DNA of 64,000 nt from Apus apus (Eukaryota > Chordata > Aves > Apodiformes > Apodidae). The first letter of the stretch is position 1; the number at the start of each line of letters is the position of its first letter. Positions 39,501 to 50,197 of the stretch are shown one piece after another. The notes under the pieces were generated by a model. That model did no database searches, was not told the origin of the DNA, and was given only the letters and a program-made list of their open reading frames with translations. Location: positions 35,130,905 to 35,194,904 of the forward strand of contig NC_067312.1 of NCBI RefSeq assembly GCF_020740795.1, written 5' to 3'. The position numbers were made by a program, and so were the translations under genes.

Positions 39501-42500
39501 CAGTAACTCCTAGCTACTGCCACAGTGCACACAGATAACAAATACAGAATCTTGCTTGTTCATCTGGAGTAGCTTTGGAATTGTCAATATAAGTAATTGT
39601 AAATAATTGTAAGTTAAATCTGGTGGCCAACTTAGACAAGCACAAAGACATTTAGCTTAGAATTTCAAGTAAAAAAAAAAAATAATAAAAAAAATCAGCA
39701 AGATAATAGAGGCAAAATGGTTATTATACCAAAATGTCAAAAGGTCTTTATCTCAGATTGGGAACAAGGATTTTTCTTCTTAAAACCTAGTGCCTGTAAA
39801 ATAATACATAACAGTAATATAAGCACATAGATAAAACTAGAAAGGATGGTTTAGTTGCTGCATTTTTTTTTTTTTTTACTGAACTACCAGTCCTTATATT
39901 TTGTTCCAATTTGCTTGCTTTCCTAAGGTTTGGTTTTCTGTTTGGTTGGTTGGTTTGGTTTTTGCTTTGGTTTTGTGTTTTTCTTGTTGTTTACATGTTT
40001 GGTTTTTTGTTTTGTTTTTGGTGTTTTTTCTTTTGTATTATTATTTTTCATAAGACAATATGAATTGTTAAACCAAGACCTCGAAATCATATGCCTTAGC
40101 TCTCTTCGGAGCAAAACCACTGCTGGATTCTGATTTATGTCCTACTTCATAATTATAGCTTTATCAAGGCTACTGCTGCGCAATCTGCTGTGACTGAACC
40201 TGACTACACCTTGACCCCTCCACCATGTAAAAAGATGTAAGCTATACTTAAATGAGTTTTGATGCTTGCCTGAGATGCTAACATAAAAACTTCTGTTCAA
40301 AATTATCTTATTATTCCTGAATGAGACAAGCTTAAAAGTTAACTTTTTTTTTAAATTAAACTCAATTTTTAAATTTAATTAATCCCAGTACTTATTATTT
40401 TAATCTGTTCACAGTCAGAAAATAATGTTACAGTGCATTACTCACCAGTGTGCAACACTAAAACAGACAAACTGCTGCGAAACTGATTTCTCATATTCAA
40501 AATGGGTATGTTGTGAAGGTGCTTCCATATGTTTGTGGCTCTTCTGCTGTACACATGTGCATGAATGCAGTAGGCTGGTAATAGTGAGGGTGTGTTGGTG
40601 TATGTTCTCAGCTGCCAACCCTAAGGCTAGGGGGAGTCTCATCTGTGTCCTCTGCATAATCTACAAAGTTTGGGTGGTCGTGGATAGTGTTGCTCCTCCC
40701 AGCAACCTCTCCTTGGGCTAAGAAGGGTATCATATCTTATTCATTGAGCCTGGGTGGCCACATAGTCTTCACACCCTCTTTTCAGAGTGATGGAACTCAG
40801 CTCTTCCTTTTCCATGCAACCTTTCCAGAACTAGGTGACTCTCCCAGTTAGTCTATGACAGGCTACACACCACATGCAAGGTCAATGGGTTTGATTTCAC
40901 TAAGAAAAAAAATTAACAACAAAACAACCAAATCCCAAGGCTGAGCTAAATACATCTCCTCATCTCACTGCAACACAAACTCAATCTCCTTCTGCCAGGA
41001 CAGACAAACTTTGGAATCTGCTTCCTCCTCTTAATTACCTCCAGCTGTTTGTTCCTCCCTCTAGGCTTCATGCTGCTGGCAGGTGCTACAGGGTGGAGCA
41101 ATCTTCATCCCTGTGTCCAGGACACTGTAACTATCTCCTTCCTCAGTGCTTTCCTCTGCTTATGTGCCCTAATTTATATTAATGCTCTGTGTTTTTTCAT
41201 TGCCTAGAAGGGTGCAGTGCCACCATCTGTGACCTTATTTAAAAGACTACAAAAAAACAAAGTCTTCCTGGTTGCAAAGGTCAGTGGAAGAGTGACTCCA
41301 AAGGCAATGCTAAGGAGTTCTCTGGCAATAGGATGTAGGCAGTCCTAGGGGATGTAACTGTTTTATCTCTTTGATATTTATATACCCAGCCTATACACAA
41401 GGCATAGAGTGTGGTACAGAAGTATGCAGTAAACCAAAGCAAACTTCCCCAGGAGGCCATATCCTGGTCATTTTGAATAGATGTTAGGAAGATATTTAGT
41501 TCTAGCTCTTGCCTAGCCTTTTCAGGTGCAGATCAGACCTCTGCTACTTTCTTTTGTGCTCATGAGGTGAAACTTACACTTTCTTTTCACGGAGTGAAAA
41601 GTGAGCCATTTCAGCAGCGGAACTCCAGGTCCCTGTGTCAGTGAATCTAGGTTCCCATGGTGACCTTTTCCAGCTCTGATTTTGTTACTGTGCAGATTCA
41701 GTTGAATACATTATAATGGTAGAAATTAGGTCCAAAGTAGTTTTTGTTATTAGATGCAGCTGGAAAAAAATTGTAGTTTTGGTACAATACTTTTTAAAAT
41801 TAATTTCCTCCATCTAAATGGTCTGCCTGTTCTCTTAGTTATGACAGGTGGTCTAATACCAGATACTACTTCTCCTTTCAAACCTTGCCACTTTTATATC
41901 CCCAAACTATTCTTGCTATAATTATGTTATTATTTACAGCTGTCACAAAAGCCCTGAATGCATAGATAAGGTGGCTTATAGTCAGGAAAAAAACCAAAAA
42001 AACAAAAACCAAACCAAAGCAAAACAAAATCCCCATAATAAAACCTCCAGAAACTTTGGAAATGAGTATGGTTCTAATTCATTGTTTAACAAGACCTAAC
42101 ATATTTCTAGGGTTATAAGATGTTTTGAATAAAAATACAAATTACTAAAATATTGAGAATATTGCCAAAAAGTGCTAGAAGTAATGTCAGCAATTTTGTT
42201 GTAGCTGAAAAAAATCTTCCAGAAAGTATCTGTTTGATGATGCAGTTATCCTACCAAACTGCTAGTGATGAGTGAGAAGAGTAATAATAAAAATCCTAGG
42301 AGATATACAAATTCATTAGAAGAAAATGTTAACACTTCTAATTCAAATCAGAATAAAATATTATCTTGTTTAAAAGAAAATGGGAATGCTCGATTATGTA
42401 CTTACATTTCTTGACTTTCAATAATGCAGTAGTGGTTGTTGCCACAATGGCTGGAATAGAGTTTTATTTCACATTTAGAAAAGAAGAGGAAATAAGAGAA

Positions 42501-44029
42501 ATAGGGGGGAAAAAATGTGATCAGGAGCAACTGTAACATATTTCTAATATGGATATGTTTCAAAGAAAGACGTGGAATTTCCCAGCTGCAAAAAAAATCC
42601 CAAACAAGCAAACTTAGGGAGCATTTTTATCTGTGCAGCTTTCACAGACACTAGATTTCAATTGTGTAATATATTTCCCATAGACATCTTAGAAGTGGAA
42701 AAGCCACAAAAAATTTCCATGCTTAACCAATTCTTGTGCATTAGAAAAATTACTTGTGTTGACCCAATATAAACTCAATGGTATTTCATCTGAAAAAAGT
42801 TAAATCCAAAAGTAAGTATTTAGGCTTGGAAGAATTCTGCCTAACAGTCTTATATATTAGCTGTAAATGCAGGTGCTCCAAAATCAAAGATTTGGGAGAA
42901 AGATGATATACAAAATTCTCAAAGACAAGGCAAGGTCTCCCAGTGTATCAGTACTTTCCAACTGCATGTTTTAGATTTTCTAGAATACTCTAAGAATGAT
43001 CACTAATGCTGTTTAGGTTAGTAACTAGAAGCTTTATATAGAGAACCAACTTATGAAATGGCAGGACAAAACTTGCAGATGATTAAACTGTATCCAAAGT
43101 ATTGCATCCATAAAATAAATATCTAATTATAGGAAAGTGTTGTGTGTTTATTGTGGTAACATTTTGTGTCTACATTAATAGAAAGTGCACACATTTATTT
43201 TTAAAGTTGAAGAGTTATAGGGATTGTGGCCTTTTGTTTTGTGTTGTGTCAAGCTGTGAACCTAGCCCCTGCAATAACTGAATCTTTTCAGCTAAACTTT
43301 GAATGACCTTATACTTGGAAAATGTTTTTAAATCCTGGTTAGTCATTATAGTTGTTTAGCAGATAATCCAACTGTATTGATTTTTTTAAGTATAGTTAGC
43401 TTCTTGTTGCCCACACTGAATAAGAAACAAATGGTCAAGGGGGCAATGCTAAAAATACTAGAAAAAAGGTGAAAAGTGAAAAAGATGTTTATTAAAAGGC
43501 AGAAAATAATTCAAAAAACCCTCAAAACAGAGAAAAATGTAGAAATGTAAACGTTAGAATTATGTTAGGATGGTCATTATGTTTAAATGAACATGTAATA
43601 ACACACAAATATAAAAAATTTAAAGTGTAAGATAACTAATATTGGATGATATTCTATAGAAGGGGAGATAAACAAGAATAAAAATTATAAAGGATGTTCT
43701 AAGGAGAGTCATGGTATTGATCAGGCAATTGTTGAATTTCCTTACATCTTCATGCAGTTGGACAGAGAATACTGGGATGTGGTCTCTCACTTTTAATTTT
43801 ACATTTGTACAGATAATAATTGCAGTCATAATAAAAATACTTTTATATGAAGTTACATAAAAAAGGTTCTTTGGAGTTGAGTAGCATAGTCAACTCTTAT
43901 CTTCTGTGAAGGGTCTGTACAACTCAACATGTTGCAGGAAGCAACTTTCACAGGCAAAGCCATCGCCAAGGAGGCTGGAATCTTTCTCTCAGGGCCAGAG
44001 GTGGAAGGACTGCACATTTTAATTGTACA
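33529..44029. other. About 10.5 kb without recognised gene or mobile element
   Basis: This is the longest stretch of the window without a visible CR1 or LTR. It holds AT-rich sequence, T/G-rich low-complexity patches (about 38245-38345 and 39930-40035), A or T runs (38648-38660, 39671-39682, 39865-39879) and a GC-richer patch at about 40550-41220. Open frames there reflect the T/G repeats or chance. It lies directly upstream of the CNTLN promoter region. Absence of repeats by eye does not exclude ancient ones. Confidence 0.5.
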
Positions 44030-44735
44030 ATCATAGAATGTGGGGGAAGGGACCTTTAAAGGCCATTTAGTCTGGCTCCCTGCCCTGCAGTACGCAGGGA
44101 CCTTTCAAACTCATCAAGGCTGACCTTGAATGTCTCCAGGGATGGGCCTCCACTACTTCACTGGGCAACTCCTTCCAGTGCTTCACCACCCTCATTGTAA
44201 ACAACTTATTCCTAATGTCCAATCTAAATCTACCCTGCTCTAGTTTAAGACCATTGCCACTTGTCCTATTGCTACACACCCTTGTAACCAGTCCCTCCCC
44301 AGCTTTCCTGTAGCCCCTTCATGTACCGGTAGCCCCTTCATGTACTGGAAGGCCACTATAGGGTCTCCCTGCAGCCTTCTCCTCTGCAGGCTGAACAGCC
44401 CCAACTCTCTCAGCCTGTGTTCATAGCAGAGGTGATCCAGCCCTCTGATAATTTGTGTAGCCCTTCTCTGGACTCACGCCACTAGGTTCATGTCCCTCTT
44501 GTATTGAGGACTCCTGAGCTGGACACAGTACTCCAGGTAGGGTCTCACCAGGGCAGAGTAGAGGGGCAGAAACCACCTCTCTCGATCTGCTGGCCACGCT
44601 TCTTTTGATGCAGCCCAGGATGTGATTGGCCCTCTGGTTGGCAAGTGCCAATTGTTTGTTCATGTCCAACTTTTCACCCCCCAGTACCCCTAAGCTCCTT
44701 TCCACAGGGCTGGAGCCTCTGCAGCCCACGGAAGA
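44030..44735 (-). mobile_element. CR1 LINE 3' fragment just upstream of the CNTLN CpG island
   Basis: The + strand starts TCATAGAATG and reads through the reverse complement of the CR1 3' UTR and ORF2 tail. On the minus strand the blocks are '[18 protein letters not shown]' followed by '[16 protein letters not shown]' (about 44680-44575), a degenerate '[12 protein letters not shown]' block, then '[14 protein letters not shown]' near 44185. A 19-bp internal duplication (GTAGCCCCTTCATGTAC...) lies at 44310-44347. Its upstream end near 44735 is about 670 bp before the CNTLN ATG. Broken frame, inactive. Confidence 0.92.
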
Positions 44736-45072
44736 GCCAGGAATACCTGCACTGTTCACACGCAAGTATCTAATATCACGACAGAGATATGATACAAGGC
44801 CAGGCGATCCTACAGCTAAGGCACTGCAGAAGAAATCTGCCGGATTTCCAGCCTTTTGCAAAATTCTGTGCTCAGCACCTTGGCTAGGCAGCAGCTGACC
44901 CTGTATCTCGAGGCTCAAAGCCCACGCCGGGCAGCCGCTCGACCAGCCTGTCCCGCCAAGCTGCTGCTCGCTGCCTTCGAGGCGCACCCCGGCCCGCCCG
45001 CCGCGCCACCAGCGCGGGCCCGCAGCGGCCGTTGGGGCTAACGGCCCCGCCGCGCGCGGCGCCCCGGGCACG

Positions 45073-45082
45073 GCGCATGCGC
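45073..45082. promoter_or_regulatory. NRF-1-type site GCGCATGCGC
   Basis: A perfect palindromic NRF-1 core within the CpG island, about 320 bp before the ATG. NRF-1 sites are common in TATA-less housekeeping promoters. Occupancy is not known. Confidence 0.65.
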
Positions 45083-45106
45083 GGCCCCGCCGCCCGGGCG
45101 GGCAAA

Positions 45107-45112
45107 TTCAAA
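45107..45112 (-). promoter_or_regulatory. Possible CHR (TTTGAA on minus strand)
   Basis: TTCAAA on + equals TTTGAA on minus, the cell-cycle homology region bound by MuvB complexes in G2/M promoters. It is AT-rich inside an otherwise GC-dense island, with CGCGG a few bases upstream on the same strand in a CDE-like position. A six-base match can be chance. Confidence 0.3.
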
Positions 45113-45153
45113 CCTGCTCCGCGTCCCTCCGCGCGGCCGGGCGGCAGTTGCGC

Positions 45154-45161
45154 TGACGTCA
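45154..45161. promoter_or_regulatory. CRE/ATF palindrome TGACGTCA
   Basis: A full 8-bp consensus CRE about 240 bp upstream of the start codon, inside the CpG island and close to the likely transcription start, where functional CREs usually sit. Confidence 0.6.
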
Positions 45162-45399
45162 TTGCACGGCGTCCTTCTTCCCTGCGGTTTCCGGCGCTCG
45201 CCTGCGCGGCAAGTGCCGCGGAGAAGGGAAGGGGGGAAAGTTTTCATCCGTGCGGTTCGCGGCTCCCTTTCTCTCCCCTTCCCCTCCGCGGCGGGGGGGC
45301 AGGGTCTGCGCGCACCCACCCTTCCCGCCGGGCGCTGACCCTCTGCTCTCCTCGTCGTCTCTGCAGAGCGGGCCCGAGGCTCCGGCCGCGGCGCCGGCG

Positions 45400-45492
45400 A
45401 TGGCTGCGGGGCGTGCGGAGGCGGCGGCACCGCGGCTGGCAGAGCTGGAGGAGGAGCTGCGGAGTTTGGCGGAGGAGCTGAGCCGCTGCCAG
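45400..45492 (+). CDS. CNTLN: Centlein, first coding exon (31 codons, gene continues beyond)
   Basis: Centlein is a long coiled-coil centrosomal protein that links C-Nap1 (CEP250) to CEP68 and helps hold the two centrioles together. Only the N-terminal exon is here. The ATG at 45400 has a good Kozak setting (G at -3, G at +4) and is the first in-frame ATG; the frame above it is open but has no ATG nearby. The exon encodes MAAG, an Ala-rich run, then a Leu/Glu-rich start of a coiled coil (LEEELRSLAEELSRCQ) and ends CAG|GTACCC, phase 0. Twelve of those last 16 residues match the human segment as I recall it (LEEELSSLKEELALCQ). The human protein has roughly 100 residues before that segment, so the bird N-terminus would be shorter. 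The match is short and from memory; another coiled-coil protein is possible. The rest of the gene is not in view. Confidence 0.72.
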
Positions 45493-45498
45493 GTACCC
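45493..45498 (+). other. CNTLN: 5' splice site of CNTLN coding exon 1
   Basis: CAG|GTACCC at the end of the conserved coiled-coil segment. The exon side matches consensus; the intron side is weaker (GTACCC versus GTAAGT). Reading past it gives a Pro/Gly/Arg-rich translation typical of GC-rich intron, which supports splicing here. Confidence 0.7.
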
Positions 45499-47738
45499 GA
45501 CAGCAGGGCCGTCCCCTCCGGGAGCGGCGCCGAGGGGCAGCCCGGAACGGCGCGGCTGGGGTCGGGCGAGCCTCTCCTGCCGCGTCCCCGCTCTAGCGGA
45601 CCCGGAGGGCAAGCGGCGGAGCAGGGCCCCGGGTGCCCGGCTCCTGTGGGGCAGGATGGCCGTGTAGACTCTGCGGCGGGTCCCCGAGCGGGGCGGATTC
45701 TGCTCAGCTCCGGCAGGCTTCCCGCGGCGCCGAGGGGCTTGCGGCCCCACCTGTTGGGCGACGGCGACGGGTCCCCGAGCCCGGCATGGCGGCCCCGCAG
45801 CCGCTCTGCGTGCGGGGCTCGGGAGTGCCGGCAGCAGGGTGCAGCTCCGCCAGGGAGTGAAACCGGCCCCGGGCTCTTTGTCTCGCAAGCAAGCATTTGG
45901 CCTGAGAGTTTTTTTCTTTCTGTGTTGGGTTTGTGTTGTTTTTCTTGTGTGTGTGTTTTATTATTGTTATTATTAACCTTTAAAATTTATTCTCCCCAAA
46001 AAAACCCCACTGTTTATTTGCTTGGTGTGTAATGGCAAGAGTACTGAGGTGCTGCGTTGTGCAACTCCTGGAAAAATGAACGAATGGAGGGGTTTTGGAG
46101 AAATCTGGGTCTTGAAGGAACCTTTAGAGATCATTTTATCTCGCAGCAGAATTAAGTACACTCAAGCCATCCTTGGAGGGAGTGCTTTGTCAATCAAATA
46201 GAGTTTTACTTTCAAAAGTTCTCCCAGACTATCTCCCTGTGACCTCCTTTCACAGGGAGACTTCCAATTGGTCATTCATCACTTATGTTTAGATACATTC
46301 CGTGCAAAGAGCAAAACATTGGTAATATGAGGTCTATAATGGAAATCTATGCCAACTCTGCCAAACAAGTGGATTATCCCTAAAAGGATATGGCAGAGAG
46401 GAAAGTGTCATCTAATGCTGTGGTTGCTTTCTCACTTGCTTCCTGGTAGCTAAAACAGTATTTTCTTGTGAGGCGCGGTCTGGTTAAGTCCATGGAAATG
46501 TGGGCTGATGCACAGACATCATATCTGTGAACAGAAAATACAGTCCCTGTTAGTTAATAGCAGTTTGTTGTTTCAAGCAGCAACTGGCATTGGATTTGTG
46601 GTTGTGGTTAGAATCTGAAGTTGCAAAAACTTGTTGCATAGGAGAAGTATAGGGAGAGGGAGCTGTCAATAAATACCCTGTTTAGAAATATTCCCAAAAC
46701 ATTCACTGTACAGTATCTTAAATGTCTTATGGGAGAAGTTCAGAGGACTCTTTATAATGATAATGTAGTTAGCTTTCTCTTCTTGGTACACAGATGTGCA
46801 GTATCAAGGAAAATTCGGTGGAGGTGGAAGGAAGGCCTTGTGCTCTGCTCATTTGCCAGGTTGAACATAAATTATATATTACTGAAACCTAGTAGCATAA
46901 AATATTTTTGAAGACAATTATAAATAATAGAAACTTTGAAGTAAACAGTACAAATCTGAATTTCTAATCACTTCGATAATGTAACTTGATGTACACAAAT
47001 TGTAGTTAAGTATCTGATTTCCCTTTAGATTCATTCAATTACATGTGCATTTCTGTTTGTTCCTTGATGAACCCATTCGAATCAGTTTGAAATCAGCAAC
47101 CAGAAAATATTTCTAAATGTATGCCTTTTAAATCCCATGTGTATTATCTTGACATTTTTGTTTCTCTGTATCAGATCAAATGGTTTTCTTGGAGAGAAGC
47201 AGGTGAAAAAGAACATGAAAGTAGTTTCTCTATTTGAAAACAGAACCCAGTCATTGTTCTGCAGTAATCTCTCCATCTCTAGGTAGAATTCAATACATAC
47301 CATCCCTCTCAAAATGGGATTAATGTCTTCAGGTTTTATTTCATGTTATAAATAAAAAGGAAGGTAAAGGAGTAATCAATAAGTAGAGATTCTTCTTTGA
47401 AAGCACTGCAATATAGACATCTATATGCTTTACCATTTTACTAATCCATCAAAAGATGGAGAGAGAAATGTTTAAGCATGTCTGTTATATAGACAAAGGG
47501 GAAAACAGATTTTAATAAAGAGATTATAACCTAGTCCATGCAGCTTTTCCAAAATAGCTTTTTTTTTTTTCTAATTTCTTCACAGTTGAAATACAAAGTT
47601 TTACTGGCTAACTGATTCCTTTAGTAGAATTATACTTCATCTGCTGTGGTCTCCTTAGTTTAATTTGAATGCAAGATGTTCTTTGGTTCTTGTATTAAGT
47701 CATCACCTAACATTTGTAGGTCTTGTTAATCAGGATTG

Positions 47739-47936
47739 TGGAACTTAAGTTGGAACGGACTTCTTGAGAGCATCTATTCTACCCTACATGAGAACTGGTT
47801 GCCCTGGAAGATGTCCACTCAGGTGCTGAGTATTTCCATGGCTGGAGACTCTTCAGCCCCTCAGAGCAACATGTTCCAGTGCTTCAGCTTCTACTAAGAT
47901 TTTCCTTGTGTTATGTTCTGTTGGATAGGGTTGTCT
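47739..47936 (-). mobile_element. Old CR1-like 3' fragment
   Basis: The + strand 'GTGGAACTTAAGTTGGAACG', then 'GCTGGAGACTCTTCAGCCCC' and 'CATGTTCCAGTGCTTCAGC', follow the order of a reverse-complemented CR1 tail: 3' UTR, then the 'SLE' and 'HWNRL' codons. Divergence is high and the edges are uncertain. Confidence 0.55.
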
Positions 47937-49384
47937 CTTTTGGTGACTACCTTAGCAGGTATTTTGGATAAAAATGTTATGTAAATGTCTTTAAAAAAGA
48001 CATTAGTGAGAGAGTCTTAGCTTTTAATCTAGCAACTGGATAAAATTACTTAAGTTGTTTTTTTCTTTTTCTTCTGACTATTTCATTCACAGAAACAAAA
48101 TATATTTCCAAAAGAGATTTCTCAACTGAAATCTAGTTTAATAGTTCAACAGTACCAGAACTAAAGGACTAGCTTTGAATATTTGTTTAGGTATTCATGT
48201 TTTGGATATTTTTTCCAAAGGAAAAAAAAGAAATCAAAGTATTAAGGCTGAAAGTTTTAATTTGTACTGAGGAACACTAAACACGGTTATAGAACAAGAG
48301 TTGCATACATCAAACAGTTATCTAGCACCGCAATAAAATATGACAAGTTTATTTTGTCCTTCTCCACACCTTCTTGGACTATTTTATTCACTGTCATATA
48401 AATTGCACTTCTAAAACAAAGTCTCTCCACTGGAAGCTGGAGACTAAATGTATGGAAACTGTATCTGGCTAATGAAGCTCCTGAATCTTAATGGAAGTAT
48501 TGTTCATGTTAGCTTTGCTCTAACCACAGGTATTCCAGGCATCTACTTTTGGCTGATTTCTCTTTTCTGCAACATGATTCCGGAGTAGCTGACCCCTTTT
48601 CTTATCTGGGATGGTGGCCTTTATGTTCAAATTTAGGTTCTTTTTCTTCATGATTCTGTTGTCTTTTAAGTAACAATTCTCACCAAGTGCCTACAGAGCC
48701 AAATACGGTATCTTGAAGATTTCCTTTTTTTCTCCCTTTCCATTATTTTCTAAAGTCAAGATTCTGGTAATAAGTCTTGACCTTGTCAGCTCAGGTTTTC
48801 AGTATTTGGTATTTTCTTTAATACTCCTAAAAACATTGTGGGGACTTGTGTCATACTATGCAAGATCTGGGAGGAGGGCCTTGTTAAAAGCACAATGATT
48901 TTTTTGCAGTCACTCTGTGAAAACTCATGTGGTCATGGAACTCTGTGTTGGAATTTGAAAAAATAAAAAAGCCACATTAAGAAAATAGTCCAAAGCACCC
49001 AAATTGTCTGCCAAGGACTCTTGTATAAAGCTAAGAAAGTAAGAAATGAAACCATGTTTGCTTTTGCATTATGCTGTTTTGGGAAAATTATTGTTTTTTC
49101 TGCAGTAGAGCATTTTATAGTTATTTTGATAATCACTTAATAAATGACTCTCAGTCTTTTAGCTGCTGAACTACAGACACTTTCATACCCTTTATTTTTT
49201 AACTAAAAAGATAGGAAAATCTATTTAAAATACCCTGTGGTGGGAAACTGTAAAAAATAGTTGCTTTGAACAAGACAGGGTGATTTCAGACTGGATTTTC
49301 CACATCTGGTTGAGTGTCTTATGTTTCTGAAAATACAGAGTAGTTGGAAGAAGCAAAGACTTGGGTTATTTTTGCTGTTTACAA

Positions 49385-49492
49385 AAGAACTTTGGTTTGA
49401 TTGAGCTCTGCCCAGGGGGGAGGAAGAACATGTTGAAAGCTTAAGGGTAAGAATTAAGGGACATGCAAACGTGGGAGAAACTTTTGTGGGTG
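49385..49492 (+). mobile_element. CR1 LINE, 5' part of a copy split by an LTR
   Basis: This encodes degenerate CR1 ORF2 endonuclease just before the 'VGVCYRPP' block: an 'ELCPGGRKN' counterpart, a frameshift, then 'RVRIKG' and 'GETFVG'. It ends exactly at the LTR edge at 49493. The codon run resumes after the LTR at 50198 with the 'Y-C-R-P-P' part of the same motif, so the two pieces were one element. The 5' edge is uncertain because the sequence fades upstream. Confidence 0.8.
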
Positions 49493-50197
49493 TGTCCTGG
49501 TTTGAGCCAGGATGAAGCCAATTTTCCTTTTACTGATATTTTTTTTTTTTTTTTTTTTTCCCCTTCAGTAAGATTTATTTTAACTAGTCACAGAGCCTTC
49601 CAACTAAGGCTGATAATGATGGAATGTTTTTCTAACTGCTGGGTCTTCAAGGTCACATCTTTATTCTGCCGGCTCAGGCACTACAGGGAGATCTGTGACC
49701 CGCCCATAGGAGGCTGAGTTAGACAGACAGCAAAACTGGCCAGAAATACTCCATTCCATGTATCTATGTAAGCTCAGAGGAAGGTCAGAGATCACAGAAG
49801 ACAATTTCCTTCCTGCTGCTTCTTTCCTTCTCTTCCCTCCATGGCCAGTGTCCGGGGAGGACTCTGTCCATCCATCACCATCGACCCCCAGACTCGAGCT
49901 CTCCTGACCCTCATCACTCTGCTCTCTCTCCAGCAGCAGCTCTGGGATTTTTTGGGACTGTTCCAGCTGAGGGGAGTGCTGTGGGAGTTGCTGGGGATAG
50001 GGGGAGGCAAGAGGCTTTTGCACATACCTGAACATATTCATATATAATTGTATATTTTTATCATCAGTGTTTAATTAAAGCTGTGTAGTTTAGTTTTCAA
50101 TCCAGCAAAGTCTCTTTTTTCCCCTCTTCTGCCGTACCTGGGTGGGAGGGGGAGGGGATCGAGAGCATTGTTGTCAAACCTGAGTCAAATGGTGACA
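49493..50197 (+). mobile_element. Solo LTR of an endogenous retrovirus, inserted in a CR1
   Basis: A 705-bp unit with TG...CA ends (TGTCCTGG... to ...GGTGACA), same family as the minus-strand LTR at 32823-33528. It contains a T run at about 49540-49559, a TATATAAT-like stretch near 50041 and an ATTAAA near 50074. Flanking pentamers GGGTG (49488-49492) and AGGTG (50198-50202) match at 4 of 5 positions, a convincing target-site duplication. It interrupts the CR1 endonuclease frame. No internal viral genes remain, as expected after LTR-LTR recombination. The antisense open frame at 49661-50041 parallels that of the other copy. Confidence 0.87.

Larger units (their letters stand above)
44900..45890 (+). 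promoter_or_regulatory. CNTLN: CpG island promoter of CNTLN
   Basis: About 1 kb of very GC-rich, CpG-dense sequence stands alone in an AT-rich window. It covers the presumed core promoter, 5' UTR, the first coding exon and the start of intron 1. No TATA box is placed sensibly, which fits a dispersed CpG-type promoter. Visible motifs are a palindromic GCGCATGCGC (NRF-1 type), a TTCAAA (reverse complement of the CHR element TTTGAA), and a full TGACGTCA CRE/ATF site. The transcription start is not determinable here; I expect it between about 45165 and 45390. A bidirectional start is possible but no upstream gene is seen. Confidence 0.88.

Noticed and set aside
44421-45071. 216-codon minus-strand open frame at the promoter
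   Set aside because: Its C-terminal half is CR1 ORF2 tail and its N-terminal half is GC-rich promoter sequence; no start context or protein family.
45032-45896. Several long GC-rich frames on both strands of the CpG island
   Set aside because: Pro/Arg/Ala/Gly-rich translations expected where stop codons are rare; only the ATG at 45400 has Kozak context, conserved coiled-coil sequence and a splice donor.
46085-46190. Possible CR1 3' relic (GAAGGAACCTTTAGAGATCA)
   Set aside because: Only one short stretch matches; too little to call.
47165-47235. Candidate CNTLN exon 2 after a TCTCTGTATCAG acceptor-like sequence
   Set aside because: The translation does not resemble the expected centlein segment and no donor follows.
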